A stretch of 64,000 nucleotides of DNA. Origin: Lycorma delicatula. Taxonomy: Eukaryota; Arthropoda; Insecta; Hemiptera; Fulgoridae. The stretch lies in assembly GCF_047948215.1 (NCBI RefSeq), contig NC_134460.1:17346001-17410000 (forward strand). Reading direction: 5' to 3'. Below, in pieces: positions 1-12,484 of this stretch (within the stretch, counting starts at the first letter, position 1; the number at the start of each line of letters is the position of its first letter). Below the pieces are notes generated by a model. It saw only the letters and a program-made list of their open reading frames with translations. It made no database searches and was not told the origin of the DNA. A program made the position numbers and the translations under genes.

Positions 1-1060
1 TTATCTGTTTTGCAGACCGTCAAAATAAAAGAAAAATTTAATAAATTTAAAAAGGTTAACAAGTTTTAATAATTTCCTGGCATTGGCTATTTATTCTTAT
101 ATAGTAAAAAAATAATGACACATGAAAATAAACCAAAGTTTTCAAAAATTCAAAAAATCGATATTTTTAAACTTTGATTGGCTTCTCCCCCCAATACTGA
201 CTCAAATTATCGTTTTCAGTCACCTGCACACCATCACTAATATGCCTAGGAAGACATAAAAAAATTTGGTTAAAAAATATTCAATAAATTGATAGCTTTT
301 TCCGAATATTGGGAAAGGGGAATTTTGGAGCAAAGTTTTTTGAAAATAATAAGGTGAACAAGCACGCATGTACTAAGCTTCATATAAAGTGGGGTTATGT
401 TCGCAAAATTTTCACAAAATTACCCCCAAAAAACTATCTGTTCTACCTCCTGGCGATATTGATCCCAAAATTTTACCAACAATTTGTCCCACATACCCTA
501 GTGTCTTTTCGAAATTTTATCAAAATTGGTTGATCCAGTCAAAAGTTGTTAATCTTAAAATATACCAACACACGTAGATATGAAACTTCACCCCTCACTT
601 TTTTATTTTTTGGTCCGTAGATCATGAAACGTCAAGAGATGTAAAAAACTCATACCCATTTTTTGAATGATTACCATACTTTCCTTTTAGCAGGATAATT
701 AAACCCAAAAAACTATCTGCCCCACCCCCTGAAGATATTGACCCCAAATTTTACCAATAATTTGTCCCATATAAACTAGTCTCGAAATTTTATCAAAATT
801 GTTCGAAATTTTATCAAAATTGTTCGAAATTTTATCAAAATTGGTAGATCCAGTTAAACGTTTTTAAGCTTCAAATACACTAACAAACGTAGATATGAAA
901 CATTACCTCCCACTTCTTCATTTTTTTTTTTTTTTTGGGCCCGTAGGTCGAAAAAACGTCGACAAACGCAAAAAAACTCATACTCCTTTTTTTGAATGAT
1001 TACCATACTTTCCTTTTAGCAGCGTAAGCATAGTTCTAGAGCTATTATATCTTTTATATT
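1..1060 (+). repeat. Diverged interspersed repeat with an internal tandem duplication
   Basis: No protein is recognisable. The segment matches, in reverse complement, the stretch 48721-49320: both hold in the same order a block around 'GCATGTACTAAGC', then 'ATAAAGTGGGGTTATGTT', a block ending 'TTGATCCAGT', and 'GATTACCATACTTTCC' or a close variant. Within this copy the block 418-700 is repeated, diverged, at 701-1020; each ends in the same 'TTTGAATGATTACCATAC' stretch. A shorter diverged piece of the left part may lie at 46668-46745. Two inverted copies 48 kb apart plus internal duplication indicate a transposable-element-derived repeat of unknown class. The left end is cut by the window edge. 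Confidence 0.7.
782..843 (+). repeat. Three-copy 21-bp tandem repeat
   Basis: The 20-mer TCGAAATTTTATCAAAATTG starts at 782, 803 and 824, a period of 21 bp, with no differences between copies. The sister block near 510-530 and the inverted relative near 48.9 kb have a single copy, so this is a local expansion inside the larger repeat. Confidence 0.9.
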
Positions 1061-2195
1061 TCTAATTTTAATATCTTCAGGAAAGTAAAATTGCACAAAT
1101 CACGATAAGATTATTAGAACTGAATCTAGTTTTTAGTCTTTACAACCAACTAAACCGCTTTTATTCTTTACATCCATCTCACCTTTCTTTATTTTTTATT
1201 TTATTAAATTAAAAATTCGAATTTTATTATGCAAACCCTAAAGGCTGTAAACAATTTCATGAAATAAATATTCGCAGATTTCTTCTCACTCCATAAACAT
1301 GTGTTGTGTTTTTCTATAACTTGATTATTATTCATTATAATAAGGTGGTAGTTATTTGTAATTTTACAAAATAACAGTAATTAAATATTCCTTTGTGTCA
1401 TTGCACATTTTGTTTCAACTAAATAACACGTAAAAAAATGTAATAGTACTTCATATTTGTATAAATTATACAATCGTGAAAGGTAATAGTTATATGCAAT
1501 TTTATTTCATTCATATTATGTTTAATTAAAAAAATTAAATAATTTCTTAGAAAAACTTAATAATTTATCCCGCTGGTTAACAAGAAAGAGGTCAATGACT
1601 TATTCGTCGAGAGTAAGTGAAAGAGGTGTCATTCTTGGAACAACTATCTCCAGCATACTACAACCAATAACGTTTAACCACATAACCAATAAAATAAAAA
1701 CATAAAAAATGTATATTTGAGAAAAACTACAAACTGTTTTGAACCTCTTTATAGTCAAAATAATAATAATAATAATATAAGTAATGCACTTATAAATAAT
1801 TTCACGCAAAATTTGCTTTTATCTCATTAAAACATACACTGAATTAATATAAAACAATTTTTTCATGTAAAGGTATACACTGAAAAGAAGTAAGGGTTAT
1901 TTAAAGACACACAATTCGTGAGAATACAGATTCATCGTCGTCTAGGTGCTATAATTGTAACTGTTGACTGCTTGACATAGGCATTCTAAAGAAAAGAAGC
2001 ATCCCAAGCATGTAAGGTATACTTCCGAAATTGAAGATTGAACTATTTTTCAGTTTCCTTCTTTATTTATCTAAATTACTACCATAGATCAACAAACTAT
2101 GATCATTAAAATATATTTTAATATAATTTTAACATATCAACTAAAGATGTTAATATTTTTACTCCGATTAACAAACATACTTTTCTTTTTCGTGT

Positions 2196-2477
2196 TTAGC
2201 CTCCAGGAATTACTGTTAGGTATTACTTCAGAGGACGTGTAAGGATGATATATATGCGTATAAATGAAGACGAGTCTTCTACATTCTCAGTTCGACCATT
2301 TCTGAGATGTGTTGTTAATTGAAACTCAACCACCAAAGAACACCGGTATCCACGATCTAGTATTCAAATCCGTATAAAAGTAACTGACTTTACAAGGACT
2401 TGAACGCTGGAACTATCGACTTCCAAATCAGCTGATTTGGGAAGACGGGTTTACCACTAGACCAACCCGGTGGGTTT
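2196..2477 (-). mobile_element. tRNA-derived SINE, family A
   Basis: Read on the minus strand the element begins with a tRNA-like head: box A 'TGGTCTAGTGG' (about 2467-2457) and box B 'GTTCAAGTCC' (about 2403-2394), which match the RNA polymerase III internal promoter consensus. A body containing 'CCGGTGTTCTTTGGTGG' follows, then a tail with 'CCTCTGAAGTAATACCTA'. The same order of blocks is found at 24598-24837 (minus), 57899-58200 (plus) and, broken, at 13086-13420. A SINE has no coding capacity and uses LINE enzymes to move. There is no cloverleaf good enough for a functional tRNA. Confidence 0.8.
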
Positions 2478-2944
2478 AACGAACATACTGGTTATGTAAT
2501 AAACTTACTGCAGTCACGGAATACAATTTTAATTCATGATTTTTGAACGTTAGATGTTTTATATGCATAAGAAAAAACTGGAAAAGAATGAAAAAATGTA
2601 AAGCATCATTTTTCATTTTTGAAAGAATGAATTATATATATAAATCTAGTAAATACTATCTTTACCGCAGAAAAATAGATTTAAATCAACAATTAATAAT
2701 TCGAAAATTAGAAAGATGATAAAATAAAAAAAAGGGAGAAAATAAATAAATGTAACTGCCGGTAAGAATAGTGTGCATCTACCGAAAATAAATTCAAACG
2801 TATCAATAATATAAATACGTAAACTGACATTAAAAAAAAACCTATTAAAAGAAATAATAAACCTTTCGAATTTTTTTTTTTGTTTGATAATATTGCTACA
2901 TAAGCTTGAAACTAGAGCGTGGGATATGGAAATTAAATTTTATA

Positions 2945-3000
2945 GCGTATGCCTGGCCGGGATCAACAGATAAAAGGCCGAGACGCTACCACTCCGCAAT
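2945..3000 (-). mobile_element. tRNA-derived SINE fragment, family B
   Basis: On the minus strand this reads 'GGTAGCGTCTCGGCC', then 'GATCCCGGCCAGGCAT', the core of the family B SINE also found at 6043, 12221, 22466 and 45921 on the plus strand and at 12485 and 53871 on the minus strand. The box B here is damaged ('GTTGATCCC' in place of GTTCGAATCCC). Confidence 0.65.
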
Positions 3001-3234
3001 AGAAATCGACCATTTAAATATTTTTTTTAGGATGAGGGAATCAGAAACAAATAAGTAAAAGTTTTATCGTAGAAAAACATTTAAAAAATAGAACAATGTC
3101 GCTAGATGAAAAAAACTAAGTGTTGTCGATTTATTCAGTTAATTACTTAGGTATTACAAAAACGGATTGAGATAAAAATTTTAAATCACCTATCATAATA
3201 CATATCTATGTTGTAAACTACATGCCGTAACTCA

Positions 3235-3425
3235 GCGCTTCATGAAGTGTTTAGATATAACACGAAATTCTACTCGCACTGGTCTCATTCAAACATTTAT
3301 AAAATTTCAGTACCTATCCAAAAGTAGTATAGACTTGGCGAATTGTTAACAACATGGTTTATCAGTTAACGTAGCGATTCATTTTTACAGAACCTCCAGC
3401 CCGCTTTAAACACTTCATGACGAGC
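3235..3425. repeat. Short element with inverted ends (possible MITE)
   Basis: The 14-mer TCATGAAGTGTTTA at 3240-3253 recurs as its exact reverse complement at 3407-3420, and partial pairing extends to 3235 and 3425. The ends also contain the palindrome TTCATGAA. No target-site duplication is obvious. A 190-bp unit with inverted ends would fit a small non-autonomous DNA transposon, but only one copy is seen here. Confidence 0.35.
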
Positions 3426-4212
3426 CACGTGGTTTTGATTTATAATGTAATAAGTATAAAAAATCAGAAAAAATAGAGTAAAAGTATAAAAAGAGGCATA
3501 ATTATAGACAAGAAAACAAAAGGAAAACTATTTTCAGTTATTTAACCAGAGTGTACGAATAGTTCCTAATGCTTTTGATACTGGCAGTGAGTTGAAACAA
3601 AGGTGCAAAAGATTTAATTTGTACACAAGAGGATGGATTTAACTGATACAAATAATATGTTTAACTACGTGTAATTTATATTTATATACTAAGTGATATT
3701 TACATACGCAAACAAGTACGAGATTTATGTTGTAAGGTCATGTAGTGACATAAGAAATCCTATTTTTTTCTTAGCATCGACCACTCTTCTCTTTATATCA
3801 CCATTCTGTTTTCTTCATAAACGATTGTTTATCGAGTTTCTGCGCAGATTACGCGTCAAGTTTCTTATAAAATTAAGATTTTTTTCAATTACCGCTGCGG
3901 AGTATGTACTACCAAGCAGTAGAATTTCCGGATTCAATTATATTTTTACCGATTTCAATACCAACTAGTCGCATAAAAAAATTGCGAATGTTGAAAAACA
4001 AAGAAAATAAGAATGTTTAAAATTGTCCGTCACAAGAATTCCTTCGACACATCTCTACAGACCAAGAAGCATGTATGTTTCAACTTACAAGGAAATCGAA
4101 GAATCAGACAGTAGAATCTACAGTATTTGTCTTACAACCCCACACACCCTTTTTTGTGGTTACTCCACGTTGAGGTCAGACTTGATATGAACACAATCTC
4201 AAAGAAGGCAAG

Positions 4213-4490
4213 ACGAATTACTCCCTCCTGCACTTCTTCCGTTATATTTGTCCGGATAATCTTAACCAAAATCGTGGAAACCGCGTGCTACGATCGTCCG
4301 GTCTACAGCATAAACCCAATGATGTTATTTGGGGTAAACGCGCCGAATTCTGTCAGACATGCTCCCATGTATTGCAGGAATCGAACGCACACAAACACTG
4401 TGTGTTTTACGGTATCCTTCTCCTCGTAATAATCACACTCTGCGATGGTGTCACCGTCCGCATGGATAGGTATGCTATAAAATTTCCGGT
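4213..4490 (-). pseudogene. Non-LTR retrotransposon ORF2, C-terminal zinc-knuckle remnant
   Basis: Translated on the minus strand, 4440 downward gives AECDYYEEKDTVKHTVFVC, the C-x2-C...H-x4-C zinc-knuckle type motif that follows the reverse transcriptase of many insect LINEs (the second Cys of the first pair is replaced by Tyr). It is followed by 'FTPNNIIGFML', a stop, and 'ILVKIIR', matching in order the usual tail 'TPENI..ML....W..V...I..I'. Stops at about 4302 and 4287 show that it is dead. GC content rises over 4120-4690, so upstream element sequence may continue to about 4690, but I cannot place domains there. Family assignment beyond 'R1/Jockey-like LINE' is inference. Confidence 0.7.
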
Positions 4491-4690
4491 CAGCTCGTAC
4501 CCCAGTTCCCGTGTTTGCGGATCAACCATCTCTAGAGGTCCGGTATCAGTCTGCGAATCCATCTGCCCTTCGTCCATTGATCTCATTTCTCCTGCCACTT
4601 TTAGAAAAGCGACGGCTTTGCATCCACCTTCTCCCCACCCCTATACATTTTCTCCCTCTTCCGAACGGGGAGACCCAGGGTTTTAACAAA

Positions 4691-6042
4691 CCTCTGACGC
4701 TTCTCAAATTGTCTAATTTACATTAGACAGATGCTGTATTAGCAGTTTTAAACTGCAGTTATTTTGCGTTGTACTGAGAAACTTATAAAGAGCTAAGTAA
4801 GCTACGCATAAACAGCTATATATATATATATATATATAATGCAACTTAACTATTTCGACTGCAAAATGAACTAAACAAAGATATCTGGAGAAGGACAGAT
4901 TGGAAATTTTAAATTTAATATTTCTAACCAAACATACATTTTCTTTTTCAATGAAAATTATTTATTTGCTAGACTTAATATAAAATTTCATTAAGATTTA
5001 TTAAATCTTGGCTATCTGTTCAAAATTTGTCTTTCAAATAAAATCGAAATTAAGATCAAAATGACAATGTTGACCTTCTTTTTAGAAATATAATGTTTAT
5101 TTGATTTATTTAGAAGATAAATTGTACTTTTTAATTTACTCATTAGATCAAAAAAAATAATCCTCTTAAAAAATGTTAAATATATCATTTAATAAAGATT
5201 TAACAATTTTTTTTCGTAATATTTTCCTAAGGAGATTAAAATAAGATTATTTTGTGAATTAATGATTAAGTAATAGTTGCATTTTGTTTTTTATAAATTA
5301 TTTATGGATGATTATTAGTAAAATAATAAAAATCCACTTACAGTAATACTGCATAGAGTATATAATGAAAATAGAGAACTTAGAGTCACGAATTGCTATT
5401 ACTCCATTATTGTACAGCCTTATAAACTTTCACTAGAACGATAATGAATATATAGTAATACAAAAGAAGAAGGAAATGTTAAAATGAATAAAGGTGGAAA
5501 AATACAAAAAAAGTAGATATATAGATTTAAACATATATAAACACGTATTGTTGTATTTAGGTCGCACGTCTCTTCTTTCAGAAGTACTAAGAATATAATG
5601 CAAACCCCTCGCCTATAACGACAACAAAATCCGTTGTTATCTATATAATCATAATATAGAATCTCCTAATATCGTCTAGATGCAATATTTTTCTCTTATA
5701 TTCACCCGTTCCACTATGTTTATTCTTCTTCTTTTTTTTGTATTTCATCAGGTTTTTCACATAATACAAAAGGTAATACACTAAAAAAAAAAACATTATC
5801 ATTTATTTTTATTTTATATAAAAAATAATACATGTATCTTGGGATATAAACGTATAAATATTGTGACTTCAAAAAAGGCTGTACCTGTTGTGAAAATATG
5901 CTTCACGTTTTTACCTGAGGTGTGTTATGTCAATAGATTTGTCTTATTTTATTTTAAATTGTAGTTCATTTCAGGTTCTTTATTTATTTTTACGTAAACT
6001 GTATTCATAAATTAACAGACAAATCTGAAAACGTAATAAAGA
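4691..6042. other. AT-rich stretch without recognised genes
   Basis: This holds a TA dinucleotide run (about 4817-4839) and homopolymers. Reading frames are short and low in complexity. I see no domain, tRNA fold or repeat partner inside the window. Confidence 0.6.
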
Positions 6043-6120
6043 AATGGTAGAGTGGTGGCGTCTCGGTGTTTCATCCGGAAGTCCCAGATTCGAATCCCGG
6101 TTACGCATGGCATTTTCATA
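6043..6120 (+). mobile_element. tRNA-derived SINE, family B
   Basis: The sequence runs 'GGTAGAGTGGTGGCGTCTC' (box A-like), 'TTTCATCCGGAAGTCC', then 'GATTCGAATCCCGG' (box B), then 'GCATGGCATTTTCA'. This is the least damaged family B head in the window. The tRNA-like half is present, but there is no complete acceptor stem, so it is a SINE and not a tRNA gene. Confidence 0.75.
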
Positions 6121-7429
6121 TGCAATAAAATTCACCATATTAACTACAAAATTTACCGTTTGACTGACAATAAAATTTGATAGTAGGAAAAACAGATAAT
6201 TATATTTTTTTATTATAAATTATTTACTAGAAATTTAATTGTGCTATATATAATATCTTCATTTTTTCAGAATGTATATTATATTGCTGCGAATAAAAAT
6301 ACATAAGTGCAGTAGTAGAGAGTTACTTGGTTTCTAAAAAAAAAGACAGGTTTGAAGCATATATATGATATTATTTTCAGTCCGGCTAGTGTAGCACACA
6401 ATACAGAGGACGAATTAAAAGTGAAAATAAAATCCTGTACCTTTAAAAGAATTCACTTCTATATTTATAAATGTGAACTTCATACTGGAAACAGCCACCA
6501 CCGAATGTTATTAAAAATAACACTGATTACATTCGTTTACTCCAAGCGCCTTGAGTTTTATAAGTGAATTCAATATTTAATTTATTCTTGAAATTAGAAA
6601 ATTTAAATAATAAAATTGAGTTTTTCCGGGAATTTATCAGCAATTTATTACAGTCAAATCTGACAACCTATATTATTTCAATTATATTAAAATTCAGTTT
6701 ATACAGAATTGATTGTTTTCTACGAGTATCAAAGCGTTAATCTAAAATAAGCAAATCTACTAATGTAGAAATGAATTGAAAAATATTTCCGTTAATATGA
6801 AAGTAATTTCAATCGCTGAAATTAAATATTACGTTTTAATTACGAATTCTGAGAACTAAATTTCATACCAAGTTCAACACACATAATTTCATACTCGCAA
6901 CACACAGTGTTAGAGGGTGGAGTTAGTAATTTACTTTTTTTTTAAATTAAAAAAACAAAAAATGTTTTATATAAAATAAAATATTGACCGACTCGGTAGC
7001 ACAAATGTGGTTTCTTATTAGTCTGAAAGCGCCGTATTTCATTCCTAGTTAACACCTGATAAAATCTATAACATACAGCTCCATCCTAATCACAAATGAC
7101 TTCAATATTTGGTGGAGTAATTAATTTTAAAACGTAAATTTAATTTAAAGATGAATCCTATTATATTTACATTAATTATAAGTGTTCGCAGAAAATGACT
7201 GCAAATATTTTTATCAACAAATATTAAACAGAACGGGTTTAAGATTTGATTTTATTCGTTTAGTGGTCCAAATTTTGTAAAGGATATTGATGAAGGTGAT
7301 TTAAAATAGGGAGTGAAATCAGAATATCTATTTTTTATTATTTTTATAACAGTAACAATATATTGTATTGTTATTAGTATAGATACATTTTTATTCTTCT
7401 AGAATATAAAAATATTTTTTTCATATGTT
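6121..7429. other. AT-rich stretch without recognised genes
   Basis: Only short low-complexity reading frames are present (for example 6352-6567). No domain, promoter or repeat partner was recognised. Confidence 0.55.
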
Positions 7430-8088
7430 ACTTATTCACGTTTGTTTGTCCCGTATAAATTCCCATACTATTCATTCGATTGCAAAGAAACATTAGCGAG
7501 TTGTTATGCGCACGCCCGCGAAGGTTTCTGAATTAGTTTGGATCCGATAGATGGCGCCGGGGTCGAGATATGTCGAAAATTGTATTTAAGGTCCGATTTG
7601 GCTCATGTTCAGAAAATATATTAGTTACACGAAAAGAAATATTTTTACAAAAAATGAACCCGATAGGTGGCGCTGGATTGAGATATTTAGAAAATTTTTA
7701 TTTGTGGGCTGATTTGGCTCATATTCAGAATATTAGTTACATGAAAAGGAAAAGTTTTGCAAAAACTATACGCTAATGACTAAAACACTACTGGACCGAT
7801 TTAAGCGCGGGTTTTTGCAAAATGGTCCGGGTTCTCCGGAGACGGCTTAATGCTACTGAAATCTTCGATCTGACCAGTAGAAAGAATGTTAGGGGTATTT
7901 TGAACCAAATACTGTGTTTAGAGAGTTGTTTGAATTAATTCCGATAGGTGGTGCTGTTGTTTTGCCTATTGGATTTATATTCATTCTGACTTTTATACAG
8001 TGAAAGGTTAAATTTTGTGAAGTTACGTAATGTTTATTTTTTATGTTTTATCAAACTTTCAATTTTGTTCATTTAATATATACGTATG

Positions 8089-8132
<44 letters not shown>

Positions 8133-8175
8133 TCAAATCAAGAAATTAAAAAGCATTGCCGGGTTTGCTAGTACC
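7430..8175 (+). repeat. Interspersed repeat with tandem ~116-bp units and a CTAGT end
   Basis: Two diverged units begin with 'CCGATAG' at 7544 and 7660, each followed by 'TGGCGC' and 'GATTTGGCTCAT'; a third partial start, 'CCGATAGGTGG', is at about 7941. The right end, 8158-8173, reads GCCGGGTTTGCTAGTA. The reverse of this end, preceded by AAAGCATT, recurs at 31201-31222 on the minus strand, again next to 'TTAAATGAACA'-type sequence. Two copies with a shared end in opposite orientation indicate a mobile repeat. The CTAG-containing terminus recalls Helitron 3' ends, but there is no clear terminal hairpin, so its class is open. A frame at 7570-7776 runs over both units but has no protein similarity I can name. 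Confidence 0.55.
8092..8129. repeat. TA dinucleotide microsatellite
   Basis: An uninterrupted run of alternating T and A lies just inside the right end of the 7.4-8.2 kb repeat. Confidence 0.95.
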
Positions 8176-8179
8176 CATA

Positions 8180-10520
8180 TATATATTATTTTTATTTTTT
8201 TAAATTAAAATTTTTTTTTATATATTTGATAACGATTTTATCTATTCCTTATAAGTTAAGATAAATAATTCTTGGATTTTATAACAATTTCCAGAAAAAC
8301 TAAATAAATTTCCTTTTTTTCCTTTTTTTAACGTGTTTCTGTAATTACTTCACCAATTATTTTGGGGATCCTGGGATTTTATATTTTTACTGTATTGTTT
8401 ATTGAGAATATCTGTTCATTCTAAAATATTTTTCCAATTTTGACTTCATTTAACTTGAAATTATTTTTTGAGAAATTTAAATTAATTTTTAAATATTAAT
8501 ATGGATGTAATGTAAAATACAGTTTGATTAATAATTGTGTTTAGGCGATACAATATTTTAATTTATTTGACATTTGTAATTCGTAATGAAGATACAGAAA
8601 CAAAAAAATATCAGCCACATTTCCTATCAGTATTTTATAAAAATGATTTCTATACGTAGAAGTAATCAATAATCCGTTTTAACAGGCTAAGTTAAATGCA
8701 AAGAAAAATCTTCAACATAATCATTCTGAGAATTATTATTACTAAAATTGATTTCCGCTTTGTCGTCACCTAGTTAAAAAAATATTAAATAAAGATAAAA
8801 AATTCAATTAATATGCGATCTTATTTCACACCTTCTTGTTTAAAGATACTGTCAAGAAATCTATTATGTTATTTCTGCAAAGGCAGGAATAAAAATTATG
8901 ATTTGATAGCTTACGCAATGTTTACAAAAAAAAATCCCTTTTACCACGAAAGCGGAGGTAGATTTCACCGGTTCTAAGTAGGGGACAAAAAAGATTTCCA
9001 CTTTAAAATTAAGAAAAACTTCAAATTTACTCAAAACGGCAATGGTTGCATGTGAAAAAGTTTCAGTTTAGCATACGACAAGCCCCATCTTAGTACGGTT
9101 TCAGCAACATTTTGGTCATCAGTTGCCGTAAGGGTTGGTCATATTAAAAATTGTTTCAGATAAAACTTTTAGGTAATGTTTAGGGGGATTAACGACCACT
9201 TTAAATCGATCCGATACTGTGCCTATTAAGGAAGGTATGATTTTTTTGTTTTCGAAACTTTATTTTTTCCATCTCCTGGGCCAATGGATGGTGATATCAA
9301 AAAACTTTATTTATATATGTTTTAGGCCCTTATCAGAAAACAGTAGGAACTTTAAACGAATTCAATATTTTACTGAATAAGAAAGGTATAGCGATATTTT
9401 GTTTTTTTTTCGAAAAAGCCCCCCATTTCCATCCCCATGGTCTGATTTTGCCCATTAACAAACTCGACCGAGATTTTGGGTCGTTATATTTTATGTATCA
9501 ATTTGAAAATGATTGGCGCAAAAGTACGGCAGTTATCGTGTCAAACAAAGTTATATATATATATATATAAACTTTTGAACTGACGGTAGTTTTGAGTTCT
9601 GGGGGATGTGAAATGTGAAGATATGTCGAAATTTTTCCGGAAGTCGAATCATAGTACTCATTACAGTAGGCAGCTTTCTTGTGAAATCTACTTAATAATT
9701 AAAGCAGTTAAATCGATAAATAAAAAACCGAAAAGGAATTTAAAATCTTTATTTCTATTCTAAATTAAAAATTAGTGAAAAATTGGTGTTAAAGAAAATT
9801 TATTGAGCTTTTTTTTTATAAATAATGTAAGCAAGTTTAATTTATAAGCAATTAGATTTAAATAAAATAATATATATTTGTAAATTAAATACAACTAAGC
9901 AATAAACGTGTAATTTTTAAAGAACAGCTGTATTCAAAGAAAACACTACTAGGCTGAATATTTAAGATTTATCAAATAAATATTTGTCGTAATACATTCT
10001 ATTACTTAAAAAAAAAATTACCTCAGTATCAAAATAAATTATACAAGTAACATTTTTAAATAATAAAAGAAAAAATTACATTACAATAGAAGGAAGTTGT
10101 AATATTATCAAATAATAATAACCAACCTGTTCTAGATAAAAATCACTTGTTTTATAGGTGTGCCTGAAATATAAGTTAACTTATATTTTTTCCTTTAATC
10201 TTTCAATCTTATTCTTTGTGTTGTTTTGACATTTGTCATTACACATAAATATAACAATAGTAATAAAAAATAATATTTAATGTGACCCCATCCATGTGTA
10301 ATATTAAAGTTCCACAAAAGTCACGTACAAGAATTTTGTACATGTCGTACACGTGTGTAGTTCATTATCATTATATAACCATACATTTGCTAATAACGAT
10401 ATACAATGCTGACAATACGAAATACAATTGTGAGTTAGGCTAACCTAGTAAAAACAATAATTTATGAAACACATTTAATATTGATTATATATATTTATAT
10501 TAATTTTCTATACTATAACT
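8180..10520. other. Non-coding stretch; possible old repeat at about 8930-9690
   Basis: No coding domain was found. The part 8930-9690 is less AT-rich than its surroundings and contains blocks such as 'CCATGGTCTGATTTTGCCC' and 'GAGTTCTGGGGGATGTGA', which look like an interspersed repeat. No second copy is present in this window, so this is only a suspicion. A short TA run lies at 9552-9570. Confidence 0.4.
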
Positions 10521-10777
10521 GCGCTGCGGCACCCCGGCCAACCGTGGCCTCTTCACAGGGGAGCCGCGAAATATTGTAGAAGCTTCATAATTAATTGAAT
10601 AATGACATTTATAATTATTAATTTAATGTTAATAAAGTAAAAAAAATAATGAAGATACACGTGTTTTATTTATTTTTATTTGTTACGTGTAGTCATACTT
10701 TTATTTAGGAAAAGGCGCCGTGGAAAAAGTTTAATTGAAAAAGGACGCCGCGACTCGGAAAAGTTTGGGAACCACTG
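10521..10777. mobile_element. hAT-like non-autonomous element (MITE)
   Basis: The right end reads, outward on the minus strand, CAGTGGTTCCCAAACTTTTC, the classic hAT terminal sequence. Subterminal GC boxes GGCGCCG and GACGCCGCG lie at 10714-10753, and the left end has GCTGCGGCACCCC with a GAGCCGCG box. The flanks CTATAACT (10513-10520) and CTATAATG (10778-10785) agree at 6 of 8 positions, as a worn 8-bp target duplication would. No transposase is encoded in the 257 bp, so it would have needed one in trans. The left terminus is the weaker call. Confidence 0.6.
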
Positions 10778-10785
10778 CTATAATG

Positions 10786-12220
10786 AATAATATAAAATCT
10801 AGAACAGAGGTATTTGAGAAGCGGTTTCACCAAAGAAATTAAAAGATTATTTAAAGCATTCGTAAAAAAACTTTTATTTATATTGAAGAAAAAAATCATG
10901 TCTAAAATCTCCCTTAACAAATAAGTTAAAATCTGGGTTACGAATATAATCACTGAAGTTAAAGCCGTTATAATTTTGTAACAAAGAGATTAAAAATGCA
11001 TATTGTACACCAAATTAAAACCTCTTCTGTTTTACATTACTGAATTAAAAGCTTCCTTAATAAGCTAGAAACGCGTCGTTTATATTTAAAGAAAAATCGT
11101 GAAGAAACTTGTTTTCTAAGCCTGTTTTTTTTTTTTTTTTTTTTTTTTGTAAGGACAACTTCTAAACACAGTTACTTTCAAAAACAAATCTATAAATTTT
11201 CATTTTATCTTCTTTAAATGTAGGTATTTTTTTCGAGATTTATTTAAGTAATGAATCTTTAAATATAAAAGTATATAAATGTTTTTTTTTACATTTTTTA
11301 GTTTCAATAGTGATGTCTTTTTAACAGTTCTATAATAAAAAAGATGTCTTAAATTAAAATCATATCTTATCAACAATAAAAAAATTGAAAGGTACATTAA
11401 AAAGTTTTGTAGTATCGACGATAGTTCGCGTAAGATAAGAAAATGAAGTATGCATCCTCTATTGTGTATGGGGATCTATATATTACATGGATAAAAAGTG
11501 TATTTCCCCGGGGTTTTCTTTAAAAGTAATTCACTTGTTTACTACTATTTAATAAAATTTATAATAAAATAACAAAACATATTTAATTTGATTTATATGT
11601 TTAGGCCTTATGTTTACAAAATTAAAATATGGATTTTTTTAACATTATCCATACTTCAATAAGTTTAGCATACCTTAGAACAGATTAGGTTTTTTATACT
11701 GGGAATTAATTGAGCTGTAACAGTGGGAAAATATTTTACTGCTGAGAATTCTCACATTATCAACAGAAGCTCGATTCTTTTCCCGAACAGAGCCCTTTTA
11801 AACTGTTTTTTTTTCGTACATATTCAAATTAATAAGCTCAATGCACTCTAGATTTTCGCGTTGTTTTAATACGAAAAAGAGGATTTGAGAAGCAAACTGG
11901 TTTATAAAACGACAAAAAAATGTTTTATCAAATTTATATCCAAACACTTGCGTCATTTTTGTTCATAGTTTTTTTTCTTCCATCATAAACTGTGGAAGAT
12001 CTATAGAACTATATACAAAAATTTAATTAAAAATAAAATAAATAATTAAGATTTACAATGCTGCAGCTACATTTATACATAAGATTAACGATAATTATAT
12101 AAAGGAATGGAGAAATTTATTCCACCACTCAGGCACCTGATGATGAAAACAACTATTTCATACATTTTAAGATCGCTCTTAAATAAGCATAAATACTAAA
12201 ACGCGATCACAATTAATTAT
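10786..12220. other. AT-rich stretch without recognised genes
   Basis: This contains a 22-nt T run at 11127-11148 and several short low-complexity frames. Nothing is recognised as coding. Confidence 0.55.
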
Positions 12221-12300
12221 TGAGAGTGAGAAGCTTCTGCGTTTTATCCGGAAGGATCTGAGTTCGAATTCCGGTCAGGTTTGGAATATTTCACACAATA
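12221..12300 (+). mobile_element. tRNA-derived SINE, family B
   Basis: 'TTATCCGGAAGGATCTG' is followed by 'GAGTTCGAATTCCGGTCAGG' (box B) and 'TTTGGAATATTTCACAC', the family B order. The first half, corresponding to box A, is decayed. Confidence 0.7.
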
Positions 12301-12484
12301 CAACCTTATTTTTTTATATTCTTAAAAAATTAAATTACATAAAATACAATTGGATGTCAGCCTTTTATTCATATTTGAATAAATAAATGGAAATTTTTCA
12401 TTTATTATTTTTTACTCATTTATTTCACTAGTATGCATTCTCTCACTCCTCATTTCTATTAAACAAAATAGTTTTTTTTTTAAA

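Noticed and set aside
4285..4686. 133-residue frame on the plus strand
   Set aside because: The minus strand reads as a LINE zinc-knuckle end over the same bases, so this frame is antisense to it; no plus-strand domain is visible.
6043..6120. Possible functional tRNA gene
   Set aside because: Box A and B are present, but there is no complete acceptor stem, and the sequence recurs as a dispersed family, so it is called a SINE.
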